64,000 nt of DNA from Parabacteroides timonensis (GTDB lineage Bacteria; Bacteroidota; Bacteroidia; Bacteroidales; Tannerellaceae). The stretch covers positions 2,683,807-2,747,806 of the forward strand of contig NZ_LT669941.1 of NCBI RefSeq assembly GCF_900128505.1, given 5' to 3'. Under the pieces are notes generated by a model, which searched no databases, was not told where the DNA came from, and saw nothing but the letters and a program-made list of their open reading frames with translations. A program made the translations under genes and the position numbers. How positions within the stretch are numbered: the stretch's first letter is position 1; the number at the start of each line of letters is the position of its first letter. Positions 37,865 to 46,471 of this stretch are shown piece by piece.

Positions 37865-38308
37865 TTAATTATTACCCGGGAATGTCCCTTTAACAGTGAT
37901 ACCCATACTTCTGGCTGTTCCGGCAACCATTCTCATGGCAGCTTCAACAGTAAAGCAGTTTAAGTCGACAATTTTGTCTTCTGCGATAGTTTTTACCTGA
38001 TCCCAAGAGATTTCAGCAATCTTCTTACGATTCGGCTCTGCAGAACCACTCTTCTGTTTGGATGCTTCCAATAACTGGATAGCAACAGGAGGGGTTTTAA
38101 CGACAAAGTCGAAAGACTTATCAGCATAGTAAGTAATTACCACAGGTAATACTTTACCAGCCTTGTCTTGGGTTCTGGCATTAAATTGCTTGCAAAACTC
38201 CATAATATTAATACCCTTAGAACCTAAGGCAGGTCCTACTGGGGGAGAAGGGTTTGCTGCTCCTCCTTTAATCTGCAATTTGATTTGTCCAGCAACTTCT
38301 TTAGCCAT
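37865..38308 (-). CDS. rplK: 50S ribosomal protein L11
   Basis: 147 residues. Starts MAKEVAGQIKLQIKGGAANPSPPVGPALGS-type N-terminus with the proline-rich hinge, and ends with the C-terminal GTARSMGITVKG that binds the GTPase-associated rRNA. Confidence 0.98.
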   Translation of the reverse strand: MAKEVAGQIKLQIKGGAANPSPPVGPALGSKGINIMEFCKQFNARTQDKAGKVLPVVITYYADKSFDFVVKTPPVAIQLLEASKQKSGSAEPNRKKIAEISWDQVKTIAEDKIVDLNCFTVEAAMRMVAGTARSMGITVKGTFPGNN

Positions 38309-38371
38309 TTTTCTAAAATTTAGATATATAACATCAATAACAGAAAGAAAACACTTCTCGTAACAAAAGCG

Positions 38372-38914
38372 TTACTCCTTCTCAACTTGCATATAGCCTA
38401 ACTCAAGCGGTGTTTTACGTCCGAAGACTTTTACCATCACTTTGAGTTTCTTTTTCTCGGCGTTGACTTCTTCGATCACACCTGTAAAACCGCTGAACGG
38501 TCCAAAGGTGATTTTCACACTCTCACCAACGTAGAATTGGATATCCAGTTCTTCCTGTTGATCCTGCAATTCATCAACCGTACCTAAAATACGGCTAACT
38601 TCAGAAGGACGCAACGGAACCGGGTTATCAGACCCGCCCAAAAATCCGATTACATTGGGAATGTTTCTTAATCGATGAGCAACTTCTCCAACCAATGCGG
38701 CTTCTACCAATACATAACCCGGCAAGTAAGCTCTTTCTTTCATCACCTTCTTACCATTACGCACCGTAAAAGTTTTCTCCGTAGGAATCAGCACCTGGTT
38801 GACATACTCACCCAAGTCTGTATTCTTCAATTCAGCTTCTAGATATTCTCTTACCTTATTCTCCTTACCACTAATGGCGCGCAGAACATAAAATTTTTTC
38901 TGGATATCAGACAT
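38372..38914 (-). CDS. nusG: Transcription termination/antitermination factor NusG
   Basis: 180 residues. NGN domain (KFYVLRAISGKENKV to about 115) and C-terminal KOW domain (VKITFGPFSGFTGVIEEV, about 128-180). No extra inserted domain. 12 bp after secE. Confidence 0.97.
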   Translation of the reverse strand: MSDIQKKFYVLRAISGKENKVREYLEAELKNTDLGEYVNQVLIPTEKTFTVRNGKKVMKERAYLPGYVLVEAALVGEVAHRLRNIPNVIGFLGGSDNPVPLRPSEVSRILGTVDELQDQQEELDIQFYVGESVKITFGPFSGFTGVIEEVNAEKKKLKVMVKVFGRKTPLELGYMQVEKE

Positions 38915-38926
38915 ATCAAAAACTGA

Positions 38927-39121
38927 TTAAAAGATTTTCTCGTAGAAGAAACGCATTACGCTCTCAAAGCCTAAGTCAACAACAAAGATTACTGCTGCGA
39001 TTATAAGGGAAGCAAACATAACAACCACAGCACTATTGGAAAGCTCTGTTCTAGTAGGCCAAGAAACTTTATAAACAAGTTCGTTATAAGATTCCTTAAT
39101 ATAAGTAATTATCTTTTTCAT
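38927..39121 (-). CDS. secE: Preprotein translocase subunit SecE
   Basis: 64 residues with the amphipathic helix ESYNELVYKVSWPTRTEL and one membrane segment (about 29-50). Follows tRNA-Trp by 19 bp, the usual secE-nusG arrangement. Confidence 0.96.
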   Translation of the reverse strand: MKKIITYIKESYNELVYKVSWPTRTELSNSAVVVMFASLIIAAVIFVVDLGFESVMRFFYEKIF

Positions 39122-39140
39122 CGAATCTATAGATTTTTTG

Positions 39141-39213
39141 CACGGAAGGAGAGGCTCGAACTCCCGACACCTGGTTTTGGAGACCAGTGCTCTACCAACT
39201 GAGCTACTTCCGT
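39141..39213 (-). tRNA. tRNA-Trp (anticodon CCA)
   Basis: 73 nt, acceptor ACGGAAG/CTTCCGT, anticodon loop reads CTCCAAA with CCA, discriminator G. The 3' CCA is not encoded. It lies between tuf and secE within the operon. Confidence 0.97.
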
Positions 39214-39216
39214 AAA

Positions 39217-39245
39217 ATAGCCAGTCTCTTTATAAGACTGGCTAT
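39217..39245 (-). other. Hairpin between tuf and tRNA-Trp
   Basis: ATAGCCAGTC and GACTGGCTAT form a perfect 10-bp stem with a 9-nt loop between the tuf stop and the tRNA. No T-run follows directly, so a processing or mRNA-end-stabilising element is more likely than a terminator. Confidence 0.65.
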
Positions 39246-39262
39246 AAGTATTGTCTTAATTA

Positions 39263-40450
39263 TTAGTCGATCAATTCTGTAATCTGACCAGCACCTACTG
39301 TACGTCCACCTTCGCGGATAGCGAAACGAAGACCTACGTTACAAGCTACCGGGTAGATCAGTTCAACGTCGATTGTAACGTTATCACCAGGCATTACCAT
39401 TTCAGTTCCTTCCGGAAGTGTAATTTCACCTGTTACGTCCAATGTACGAATATAGAACTGAGGACGGTATTTGTTATGGAACGGAGTGTGACGGCCACCT
39501 TCTTCTTTCTTCAAGATATAAACCTCAGCTTTGAAGTGAGAGTGTTCTTTAACCTGTCCCGGATGGCAAATAACCATACCACGTTTGATTTCGTTTTTGT
39601 CGATACCACGCAGCAACAGACCTACGTTGTCACCAGCTTCACCCTGATCCAACAGCTTGCGGAACATTTCCACACCTGTTACAACAGATTTCTTACCGTC
39701 AGCACCCAGACCGATGATCTGAACTTCTTCACCAACTTTTACGATACCTGTTTCAATACGACCAGTAGCAACAGTACCACGACCAGTAATAGAGAACACG
39801 TCTTCAACCGGCATCAAGAAAGGTTTGTCAACTTCACGCGGAGGCAGCGGAATCCAAGTATCGCAAGCTTCCATCAGTTCCATTACTTTATCTTCCCATT
39901 TTGCATCACCGTTCAATGCACCCAGAGCAGAACCACGGATTACAGGAGTGTTGTCACCATCGAACTGATAGAAAGAAAGAAGTTCTCTCATTTCCATTTC
40001 AACCAATTCCAACATTTCTTCGTCGTCAACCATGTCGCATTTGTTCATAAATACAACCAGTCTCGGTACGTTTACCTGACGAGCCAACAGGATGTGTTCG
40101 CGAGTCTGAGGCATAGGACCATCAGTTGCAGCAACTACGATGATAGCACCGTCCATCTGAGCAGCACCAGTTACCATGTTCTTTACGTAGTCGGCGTGAC
40201 CCGGACAGTCTACGTGAGCATAGTGACGATTTGCAGTCTGATACTCTACGTGAGAAGTGTTAATAGTAATACCTCTTTCTTTTTCTTCAGGAGCGTTGTC
40301 GATAGAATCGAATGAACGCAGTTCTGAAAGACCTTTCTTTGCCAATACTGTTGTGATAGCAGCTGTCAAAGTTGTTTTACCGTGGTCAACGTGACCAATC
40401 GTACCAATGTTCACATGTGGTTTCGATCTGTCAAATTTCTCTTTTGCCAT
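39263..40450 (-). CDS. tuf: Elongation factor Tu
   Basis: 395 residues. GTP-binding motifs GHVDHGKTTL (about 19-28), DCPGHADY (about 81-88) and NKCDM; domains 2 and 3 complete, ending GAGQITELID. Brings aminoacyl-tRNA to the ribosome, and here is encoded in the same unit as five tRNAs. Confidence 0.99.
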   Translation of the reverse strand: MAKEKFDRSKPHVNIGTIGHVDHGKTTLTAAITTVLAKKGLSELRSFDSIDNAPEEKERGITINTSHVEYQTANRHYAHVDCPGHADYVKNMVTGAAQMDGAIIVVAATDGPMPQTREHILLARQVNVPRLVVFMNKCDMVDDEEMLELVEMEMRELLSFYQFDGDNTPVIRGSALGALNGDAKWEDKVMELMEACDTWIPLPPREVDKPFLMPVEDVFSITGRGTVATGRIETGIVKVGEEVQIIGLGADGKKSVVTGVEMFRKLLDQGEAGDNVGLLLRGIDKNEIKRGMVICHPGQVKEHSHFKAEVYILKKEEGGRHTPFHNKYRPQFYIRTLDVTGEITLPEGTEMVMPGDNVTIDVELIYPVACNVGLRFAIREGGRTVGAGQITELID

Positions 40451-40503
40451 AACTTAATTGTTCTTTATTTGATTAATGATCATGTTCTAAAATTCATCTT
40501 ATG

Positions 40504-40575
<72 letters not shown>

Positions 40576-40586
40576 GAAATAAAAAG

Positions 40587-40659
40587 AGCGGAAGACGGGG
40601 CTCAAACCCGCGACCCTCAGCTTGGAAGGCTAATGCTCTATCAACTGAGCTACTTCCGC
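40587..40659 (-). tRNA. tRNA-Gly (anticodon TCC)
   Basis: 73 nt; acceptor GCGGAAG/CTTCCGC, anticodon loop CTTCCAA with TCC, discriminator U as usual for bacterial tRNA-Gly. Confidence 0.97.
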
Positions 40660-40710
40660 AATTTTAATTCTTTCACGAACCAATTCTCGTTTCGAATTGT
40701 TCTTTAGTAG

Positions 40711-40793
40711 TGGGCAGTGATGGATTCGAACCACCGAAGTCGAAAGACAGCTGAGTTACAGTCAGCCCCATTTGGCCACTCTGGTAACTGCCC
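40711..40793 (-). tRNA. tRNA-Tyr (anticodon GTA)
   Basis: 83 nt with the long variable arm of class II tRNAs; acceptor GGGCAGT/ACTGCCC, anticodon loop CTGTAAC with GTA, discriminator A. Confidence 0.97.
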
Positions 40794-40817
40794 AATATGT
40801 CAAAAACTTTTCTTTTG

Positions 40818-40891
40818 AGCCTCTTGTCGGATTCGAACCAACGACCCCGAGATTACAAATCACGTGCTCTGGCCAACTGAGCTAAAGAGGC
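40818..40891 (-). tRNA. tRNA-Thr (anticodon TGT)
   Basis: 74 nt; acceptor GCCTCTT/AAGAGGC, anticodon loop TTTGTAA with TGT, discriminator U. The anticodon stem CGTGA/TCTCG has one T-T mismatch at its centre. First tRNA of the tRNA-tuf operon. Confidence 0.94.
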
Positions 40892-40912
40892 AAGCCTTCT
40901 TTTCTAAAAGAA

Positions 40913-40939
40913 GCCGTTTCGTCGAGTGGGCGAAACGGC
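40913..40939 (-). promoter_or_regulatory. 5' leader hairpin of the tRNA-tuf operon
   Basis: GCCGTTTCG pairs with CGAAACGGC (9 bp, 9-nt loop) and begins essentially at the expected transcript start; a second stem TTCTTTT/AAAAGAA follows. It could protect the 5' end, guide tRNA 5' processing, or stop read-through from hpf. Confidence 0.6.
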
Positions 40940-40941
40940 TG

Positions 40942-40972
40942 CAAATTTAGATATTATTTCTTACATACCAAA
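40942..40972 (-). promoter_or_regulatory. Canonical promoter of the tRNA-tuf-secE-nusG-rib-rpo operon
   Basis: Minus strand TTTG (40969-40972), exactly 19 bp, TAAATTTG (40942-40949). I saw no comparably good promoter further down until rpoC, so this probably drives the whole unit. Confidence 0.85.
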
Positions 40973-40989
40973 TTTATCTACCGTTTTTT

Positions 40990-41289
40990 TTATTTGGCTC
41001 TGATTTTTTCCTTGAATTTAACTAATTGTTTTTCCAGTGCTTCGACACATTCGTCGATAGACGCTTCAAAAGAATCGTTTATTTTCTCTGCAAAACAATC
41101 TCCATTCTTTATTATTAGACGCACAGCCGCTTCTTTATTCTTTGCTGATTCAGGTTTTACAACCTTCAATGTCACTTCTGCTAATATTATGCCGTCGAAG
41201 TATTGCTCCAACTTACCAACTTTCTTCTGAATAAACGCTTCTAACTGATCTGTTGCGTCAAAATGGATTGCTTGAATTCTAATGTCCAT
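40990..41289 (-). CDS. hpf: Ribosome hibernation promoting factor (short form)
   Basis: 99 residues, YfiA/HPF fold (IQAIHFDATDQLEAFIQKKVGKLEQY, then AAVRLIIKNGDCFAEKINDSFEASID). Lacks the long-form C-terminal dimerisation domain. Binds 30S near the decoding site in resting cells. Directly after xerC (2-bp gap). Confidence 0.93.
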   Translation of the reverse strand: MDIRIQAIHFDATDQLEAFIQKKVGKLEQYFDGIILAEVTLKVVKPESAKNKEAAVRLIIKNGDCFAEKINDSFEASIDECVEALEKQLVKFKEKIRAK

Positions 41290-41291
41290 AA

Positions 41292-42188
41292 TTAACCTCC
41301 TTCTTTTTTCGCTCTTGGATGAGCATGATACACTTTTTTTAATTCCTCAAAGGTTGTATGTGTATAAACGCTGGTCGAAGCCAAGCTACTGTGTCCAAGT
41401 ATCTCTTTCACAGCATTCAACTCTGCACCATTGTTCAACATACTTGTTGCAAACGAATGTCTCAATACATGAGGGCTACGTTTCGCCAATGTTGGGATTT
41501 CCGACAACTTATCCTTTACTATAGTATAAACAATAGATACTGATAACTGTTCCCCGTTTTTTCTTACGAAAAACCATCCGCTCTCCGAACCAACTTCACG
41601 ATTTCGAACTTCAGTGTATGCTTGTATTAAGTTTTTTAACCCTTCTGCAAATGGAATCAACCGTTGCTTGTTACGCTTTCCCGTTACCCGGATCTGCATC
41701 GTCTCGGAGTCGACATCGGAATCTCTCATTCCTATCAACTCCGAACGGCGTATACCTGTATCGTAAAGCATTTCCAATACCAGACGATTCCTCACACCTT
41801 CAAAATCCTCACCGAATCCATCACCATCCAACAAAAGTTCCATTTCCTTGTCTTTAATAAAATAAGGTAACGGCTTCTTCGTTTTCGGCCCGGTTATTAA
41901 CCGCAATGGATTAACAGAGATGCTTCCCTGCTTCATAAGGAATTTAAAAAAAGACTTCAAAGAACTTAATTTCCGGTTGACCGACACTGGTGAAAGCTTT
42001 TCGTCCATTAAAGCAACGACCCATCCTCTCACTAAATCCGCATCGACATCCACCGGATCAAATATGCCTTCCTTATATCTTTTTACATAATCTTCGAACT
42101 GGCGCAAATCTTTTGAATAAGCTCCTATCGTATAATTGGAGTAATTCCTTTCATACCGAAGATAATCTAAAAACGAATCTATCAACAT
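41292..42188 (-). CDS. xerC: Tyrosine recombinase XerC-like
   Basis: 298 residues. N-terminal SAM-like core-binding domain (about 1-85) and catalytic domain with Arg in YDTGIRRSEL, Lys in VTGKRNKQRL, HVLRHSFATSML (His, Arg), LGHSSL (His) and the nucleophile Tyr in STSVYTHTT. Resolves chromosome dimers at dif; its place between rpsU and hpf argues for the housekeeping recombinase, not a mobile-element integrase. Confidence 0.93.
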   Translation of the reverse strand: MLIDSFLDYLRYERNYSNYTIGAYSKDLRQFEDYVKRYKEGIFDPVDVDADLVRGWVVALMDEKLSPVSVNRKLSSLKSFFKFLMKQGSISVNPLRLITGPKTKKPLPYFIKDKEMELLLDGDGFGEDFEGVRNRLVLEMLYDTGIRRSELIGMRDSDVDSETMQIRVTGKRNKQRLIPFAEGLKNLIQAYTEVRNREVGSESGWFFVRKNGEQLSVSIVYTIVKDKLSEIPTLAKRSPHVLRHSFATSMLNNGAELNAVKEILGHSSLASTSVYTHTTFEELKKVYHAHPRAKKEGG

Positions 42189-42260
42189 ATCTGCGTTGCA
42201 TCAACTTTTATGCAACGAAAATAGGAATAAGAATTCAATAAAACAAGTTTGGTAAGATAT

Positions 42261-42452
42261 TTATTCTTCTACCTGCTGCAATTGCTGAACGTAAACTGCA
42301 CGCATGTTCTGTTTTCTCTTTGCAACAGAAGGCTTAATGAATGCCTGACGGCTTCTCAATTCCTTTACTACTCCTGTTTTTTCGAACTTTCTTTTAAACT
42401 TCTTCAGCGCTTTTTCAATGTTTTCGCCTTCTTTCAATGGAACTACGATCAT
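42261..42452 (-). CDS. rpsU: 30S ribosomal protein S21
   Basis: 63 residues, Lys/Arg-rich: MIVVPLKEGENIEKALKKFKR and a tail RKQNMRAVYVQQLQQVEE. First gene of rpsU-xerC-hpf. Confidence 0.97.
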   Translation of the reverse strand: MIVVPLKEGENIEKALKKFKRKFEKTGVVKELRSRQAFIKPSVAKRKQNMRAVYVQQLQQVEE

Positions 42453-42499
42453 AATTTAATTTATTATATTGTTTTTAATTACATCCTCAAAATGGGCAG

Positions 42500-42530
42500 C
42501 AAAATTACTGATTCTTTCGTTATTAGCAAA
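42500..42530 (-). promoter_or_regulatory. Canonical promoter of rpsU-xerC-hpf
   Basis: Minus strand TTTG (42527-42530), exactly 19 bp, TAATTTTG (42500-42507), 47 bp before the rpsU ATG. Confidence 0.85.
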
Positions 42531-42597
42531 ACTTTCCGACAATAATTCGTATTTTTTCTTTTTCCACCAATGCTTTAACACTCAGAACCTCTGCTTG

Positions 42598-43653
42598 CTA
42601 GTAGTTAAGACTATCCGTAAACGGAGGGTAAGCAATCCCTTTTTCAGTAATGATCGCAGAAATCAGATCATGGGGAGTAACATCAAATGCCGGATTGAAT
42701 ATCCTAACGTCGCGCGGCGCCATTCTATGGGAATACCACATCTCCGACACCTCTTCTGGAGCTCGCTCTTCTATCACAATCGATTGCCCGTCAGGACATT
42801 GCTTATCAATAGTAGAAATAGGTCCCAACACGTAGAAAGGGATGCCGTAATGACGAGCCAGAATAGCGACCCCGGAGGTCCCGATCTTGTTCGCCACATC
42901 TCCATTCATCGCAATACGGTCGCAGCCTACCACCACTGCCTGCACCCACCCTTTCTGCATAACGGCAGAAGCCATATTATCGCAGATCAGCGTCACATGC
43001 ACCCCCGACCGCTGCAATTCGTAAGCCGTCAGACGGGCTCCCTGCAGCAAAGGACGTGTTTCATCGGCAAAGACCTTAAAGTCATATCCCCGCTCCTGCC
43101 CCAGATAGATCGGTGCCAGTGCGGTGCCATACTCGGAAACAGCCAGATGACCGGCATTACAATGCGTCAGTAGTCCCATGCCCGGCTTTAATAGCGACAG
43201 GCAGTTCTCTCCTATCCTGCGACAGGCAGCAGCATCTTCCTCACGAATAGCCTGCGATTCTTTATGCAATAACCGGACAAGCGCCTGGACATCCTCCCGA
43301 CAGTTATCCAGCACGACCTTTTCCATCCGGTTTAAAGCTGCCACCAGATTAACAGCTGTCGGACGGGAAGAGGCCAAATAATCTTTCACCCGTTTAAATT
43401 CTTTGTAAAAATCATCAAAACCAGCCGCTTTAATCTGTTTACTACAAACATAAATACCATAAGCGGCCGCCACTCCGATAGCAGGAGCCCCACGAACTTT
43501 TAGTTTATAAATAGCCTCCCAAAGATCTTCCGCACTGGAAAGAGACAAATACACCTCTTTCCCCGGCAATCGGGTCTGATCCAGAATAACAACGGAATTA
43601 GTATCCTCGCTGAGACGGATTGTTTTCAAATCAGTAATATTCTTTTCACTCAT
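42598..43653 (-). CDS. mtnA: S-methyl-5-thioribose-1-phosphate isomerase
   Basis: Converts methylthioribose-1-P to methylthioribulose-1-P in methionine salvage. 351 residues; RGAPAIGVAAAYG near the N-terminus, active-site Cys in LTHCNAGHLA and Asp in VGCDRIAMNGDVANKIGT. Other salvage genes are not adjacent. The fold is shared with eIF2B-type proteins, but the Cys and Asp favour MtnA. Confidence 0.92.
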   Translation of the reverse strand: MSEKNITDLKTIRLSEDTNSVVILDQTRLPGKEVYLSLSSAEDLWEAIYKLKVRGAPAIGVAAAYGIYVCSKQIKAAGFDDFYKEFKRVKDYLASSRPTAVNLVAALNRMEKVVLDNCREDVQALVRLLHKESQAIREEDAAACRRIGENCLSLLKPGMGLLTHCNAGHLAVSEYGTALAPIYLGQERGYDFKVFADETRPLLQGARLTAYELQRSGVHVTLICDNMASAVMQKGWVQAVVVGCDRIAMNGDVANKIGTSGVAILARHYGIPFYVLGPISTIDKQCPDGQSIVIEERAPEEVSEMWYSHRMAPRDVRIFNPAFDVTPHDLISAIITEKGIAYPPFTDSLNY

Positions 43654-43684
43654 TTTCTTTCAAATTCATTTTCTTCGATAAAGC

Positions 43685-43772
43685 CTGCCGCCTCAGTAGT
43701 CCTGGGCCGCCGGTACTACTATGCCAGAATCACAGCTCTACTGTCCCGGCACCCCGACACTACTATGCCGGA
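43685..43772. repeat. Four tandem 22-bp units (TACTACTATGCC type)
   Basis: Rows of exactly 22 bp starting at 43685, 43707, 43729 and 43751; rows two and four share about 17 of 22 bases, centred on ACTACTATGCC, and the first row carries the motif inverted (AGTAGT). This is part of the 416-bp divergent gap between mtnA and aminopeptidase P. Confidence 0.8.
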
Positions 43773-43852
43773 GCAGGTGTATTTCTGTCTCTGCTTTCCT
43801 GAAAAATTTAAACCCTCTTGCCTTTATAATATATATAATATATAATAAAGAA

Positions 43853-43883
43853 AGCGTCTGTACCAGCGTCCGAGTAGCGTCTG
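43853..43883. repeat. Three short repeats AGCGTCTG at 11-12 bp spacing
   Basis: AGCGTCTG at 43853 and 43876 with AGCGTCCG at 43865. Lies in the same gap, after an AT-rich ATATATAATATATAAT stretch; about 150 bp before the pepP -7 box. Confidence 0.6.
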
Positions 43884-44030
43884 GGATTTCCAACACCAGT
43901 TCCAGGTATGATTTAAGATACAAAGATACAACAAATTAGGCAGAATTACCTTCCCGAATAGCAAAATAAAAAAACATCACATTTCCGGATAAAAGCAACT
44001 CCTATACACCTTCCTTTCCCAATAATTTAT

Positions 44031-44038
44031 TAACTTTG
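44031..44038 (+). promoter_or_regulatory. -7 element of aminopeptidase P gene
   Basis: TAACTTTG (TAnnTTTG), 31 bp before the ATG at 44070. Confidence 0.5.
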
Positions 44039-44069
44039 CGAATAGTAACGTTGACTAAATAGTAATGCG

Positions 44070-45857
44070 ATGAAAACAAATATCCCAGAACGTATTGCCG
44101 CCCTGAGGGAGGTAATGAAAGAAAAGAAAATCGATGCTTATATCATCCCCAGTTCCGATCCACACCTGAGCGAATATCCGGCCGATCGCTGGAAATCACG
44201 CGGATGGATATCCGGTTTCGACGGATCCGCCGGTACAGTGGTAATCACGACAGACAAAGCCGGCTTATGGACAGACTCGCGCTATTTTCTGCAGGCCAGT
44301 ATACAGCTGGAAGGATCAGGCATAGAATTATATAAAATGGCTTTGCCGGAAACTCCGACTATCCCGGAATTTCTGCTTCATGAATTACAAAGCGGACAGA
44401 CAGTCGGCACAGATGGCCAGACTTACAGTGTAGCCGATGCCGATAAACTGGAAAAAGTACTGAAACGGAAAGACATCAAGCTGGAAACATCATACGACCT
44501 GATCGACCTGATCTGGAAAGACAGGCCATCCGTCCCGGGTAACCCGTTGTTTGAAATGCCGGTCGAACTGAGTGGTAAGGCTGTCCATGAAAAGCTGGAT
44601 GAAATAAATAACCAGCTACGCAAGGAAGGAGCCGATTGCGGTATCCTTGCTGCGCTCGACGAAGTAGCCTGGACATTCAATATCCGGGGTACGGACGTGG
44701 CTTACAACCCGGTCGTTATCAGCTATGCCTTTATCTCCGAAGACGAAAGCGTACTTTTCATCGATCCGAAAAAGATCACCGCCGAAGCTGCCGAAAACCT
44801 GAAAAAAGAGGGTGTCGTATTGGCCGACTATACGATGATACAGAAATATCTATCTCGTCTACCGGAAGATAGCCGGGTATTCATCGATCCGGCAAAAACA
44901 AACATTTCCCTCTACAACGCGTTGCCGAAAGGATGCACCATCATTGAAGGTATCACCCCGGCAAACCATCTGAAAAGTATTAAGAACGAAACCGAAATAA
45001 AAGGATTCCGCAATGCGACCGTAAAAGACGGTATCGCATTAACCCGTTTCTACATTTGGCTGGAAAAGAAATTAGCCGCCGGCGAAAAAATGACAGAGCT
45101 TGATGCTTCTGCCCGCCTGACCGCCCTGCGCGCAGAGCAACCACAGTACATTATGGATAGCTTTGAATCGATCACCGGATATGCCGGACATGGTGCGATC
45201 GTTCATTACGCCCCGACTCCCGAAACCGACGTTGAACTGAAACCGGAAAGTCTGCTTCTGATGGACTCGGGCGCACAATACCTGGACGGCACGACCGACA
45301 TTACCCGCACGGTAGCCCTGGGCGAACCGACCGAACAGATGAAAAAAGACTTCACGCGTACGCTGAAAGGCATGATCGGAATTGCCAAGTGCAAATTCCC
45401 GGCCGGTATCCGCGGCTGCTTGCTCGATGTGCTTGCACGCAAAGCGTTGTGGGATGCCGGCATCAATTATCTTCACGGAACCTGCCACGGTATCGGACAT
45501 TGCCTGAATGTGCACGAAGGCCCGCAGAGTATCCGTATGGAAGAGAACCCCGTTCCGCTGAAGCCGGGTATGGTGATGAGCGACGAACCGGCCATGTACC
45601 GCACCGGCGAATATGGTATCCGCACCGAGAACATGATCCTGATCCGAGAAGACAGCGAAACGGAATATGGCAAGTTCTATGGTTTCGATACTTTGACTTT
45701 ATGTTATATCGATACCAAATTAATTATGGTTCCGATGCTGTCTGTCAGGGAACGTGCCTGGATAAACAAATATCACCAGATGGTATACGATTTGTTAAGC
45801 CCGCATCTGAACGAAGAGGAAAAAGCCTGGTTAAAAGAAAAAACAACAGAAATTTAA
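44070..45857 (+). CDS. pepP: Xaa-Pro aminopeptidase (M24B)
   Basis: Removes N-terminal residues preceding proline; cytoplasmic, two metal ions. 595 residues: two creatinase-like N-terminal domains (about 1-310) and a peptidase M24 domain with metal ligands in LLMDSGAQYLDGTTDITR (two Asp), HGTCHGIGH (His), SDEPAMY (Glu) and RTENMILI (Glu). The three-domain length matches the long aminopeptidase P form. First of a four-gene plus-strand run. Confidence 0.93.
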   Translation: MKTNIPERIAALREVMKEKKIDAYIIPSSDPHLSEYPADRWKSRGWISGFDGSAGTVVITTDKAGLWTDSRYFLQASIQLEGSGIELYKMALPETPTIPEFLLHELQSGQTVGTDGQTYSVADADKLEKVLKRKDIKLETSYDLIDLIWKDRPSVPGNPLFEMPVELSGKAVHEKLDEINNQLRKEGADCGILAALDEVAWTFNIRGTDVAYNPVVISYAFISEDESVLFIDPKKITAEAAENLKKEGVVLADYTMIQKYLSRLPEDSRVFIDPAKTNISLYNALPKGCTIIEGITPANHLKSIKNETEIKGFRNATVKDGIALTRFYIWLEKKLAAGEKMTELDASARLTALRAEQPQYIMDSFESITGYAGHGAIVHYAPTPETDVELKPESLLLMDSGAQYLDGTTDITRTVALGEPTEQMKKDFTRTLKGMIGIAKCKFPAGIRGCLLDVLARKALWDAGINYLHGTCHGIGHCLNVHEGPQSIRMEENPVPLKPGMVMSDEPAMYRTGEYGIRTENMILIREDSETEYGKFYGFDTLTLCYIDTKLIMVPMLSVRERAWINKYHQMVYDLLSPHLNEEEKAWLKEKTTEI

Positions 45858-45863
45858 AAGAGC

Positions 45864-45936
45864 CGACAGTCGACAAATAGCAGTTGACAGTTGGAAAACT
45901 GTTTTTAACTGTCATCTGTCAACTGTCACTTGTCAA
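45864..45936. repeat. Inverted array of TTGACAGTT words
   Basis: Left arm CGACAAATAGCAGTTGACAG and right arm CTGTCATCTGTCAACTGTCA face each other around a T-rich centre, with 14-bp internal spacing of GTCGAC/GTTGAC and CTGTCAA/CTTGTCAA. It can form a long stem in the 89-bp gap between pepP and the carbonic anhydrase gene. Confidence 0.7.
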
Positions 45937-45946
45937 CTATAAAATT

Positions 45947-46471
45947 ATGGCAATAATAAAATCAGTCAGAGGCTTTACCCCGAAGATCGGTAAAGACACA
46001 TTTTTAGCGGATAATGCCGCTATTATCGGTGATGTTGAAATCGGAGAAGGTTGCAGCATCTGGTTCAGTACGGTCCTTCGCGGCGACGTAAACTCGATCC
46101 GTATCGGCAATGGTGTAAACATTCAGGACGGCTCCGTATTGCATACATTATACGAAAAATCGACCATAGAGATTGGCGACGATGTATCAGTAGGACATAA
46201 CGTTACCATCCACGGTGCCAAGATTTGTAATGGCGCTCTGATCGGGATGGGATCGGTTGTACTCGACCATGCCGTGATCGGCGAGGGAGCCATCGTGGCC
46301 GCTGGTTCAGTTGTTTTGAGTAAAACGATTGTCGAACCGGGCAGTATTTATGCCGGCGTACCGGCTAAGTTCGTCAAGAAAGTCGATCCGGAACAGGCCA
46401 AAGAGATCAACCAGAAGATTGCTAAAAACTACCACATGTATTCAAGTTGGTATAAAGAAGAAACAGAATAA
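45947..46471 (+). CDS. Gamma-class carbonic anhydrase family protein
   Basis: 174 residues from ATG 45947 (MAIIKSVRGF); the frame extends to 45884 through the repeat and is not used. Left-handed beta-helix with hexapeptide repeats and the three zinc His in VLHT and VGHNVTIHG. Hydration of CO2 or a related acyl/metal role; many such proteins are untested. Confidence 0.88.
   Translation: MAIIKSVRGFTPKIGKDTFLADNAAIIGDVEIGEGCSIWFSTVLRGDVNSIRIGNGVNIQDGSVLHTLYEKSTIEIGDDVSVGHNVTIHGAKICNGALIGMGSVVLDHAVIGEGAIVAAGSVVLSKTIVEPGSIYAGVPAKFVKKVDPEQAKEINQKIAKNYHMYSSWYKEETE

Noticed and set aside
41292..42188. Integrase of a mobile element
   Set aside because: The tyrosine recombinase sits in the conserved rpsU-xerC-hpf setting with no attachment-site repeats or cargo, although tRNA genes are nearby.
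43685..43772. CRISPR-like array
   Set aside because: Units are contiguous and degenerate with no unique spacers of CRISPR length, and no cas genes are present.
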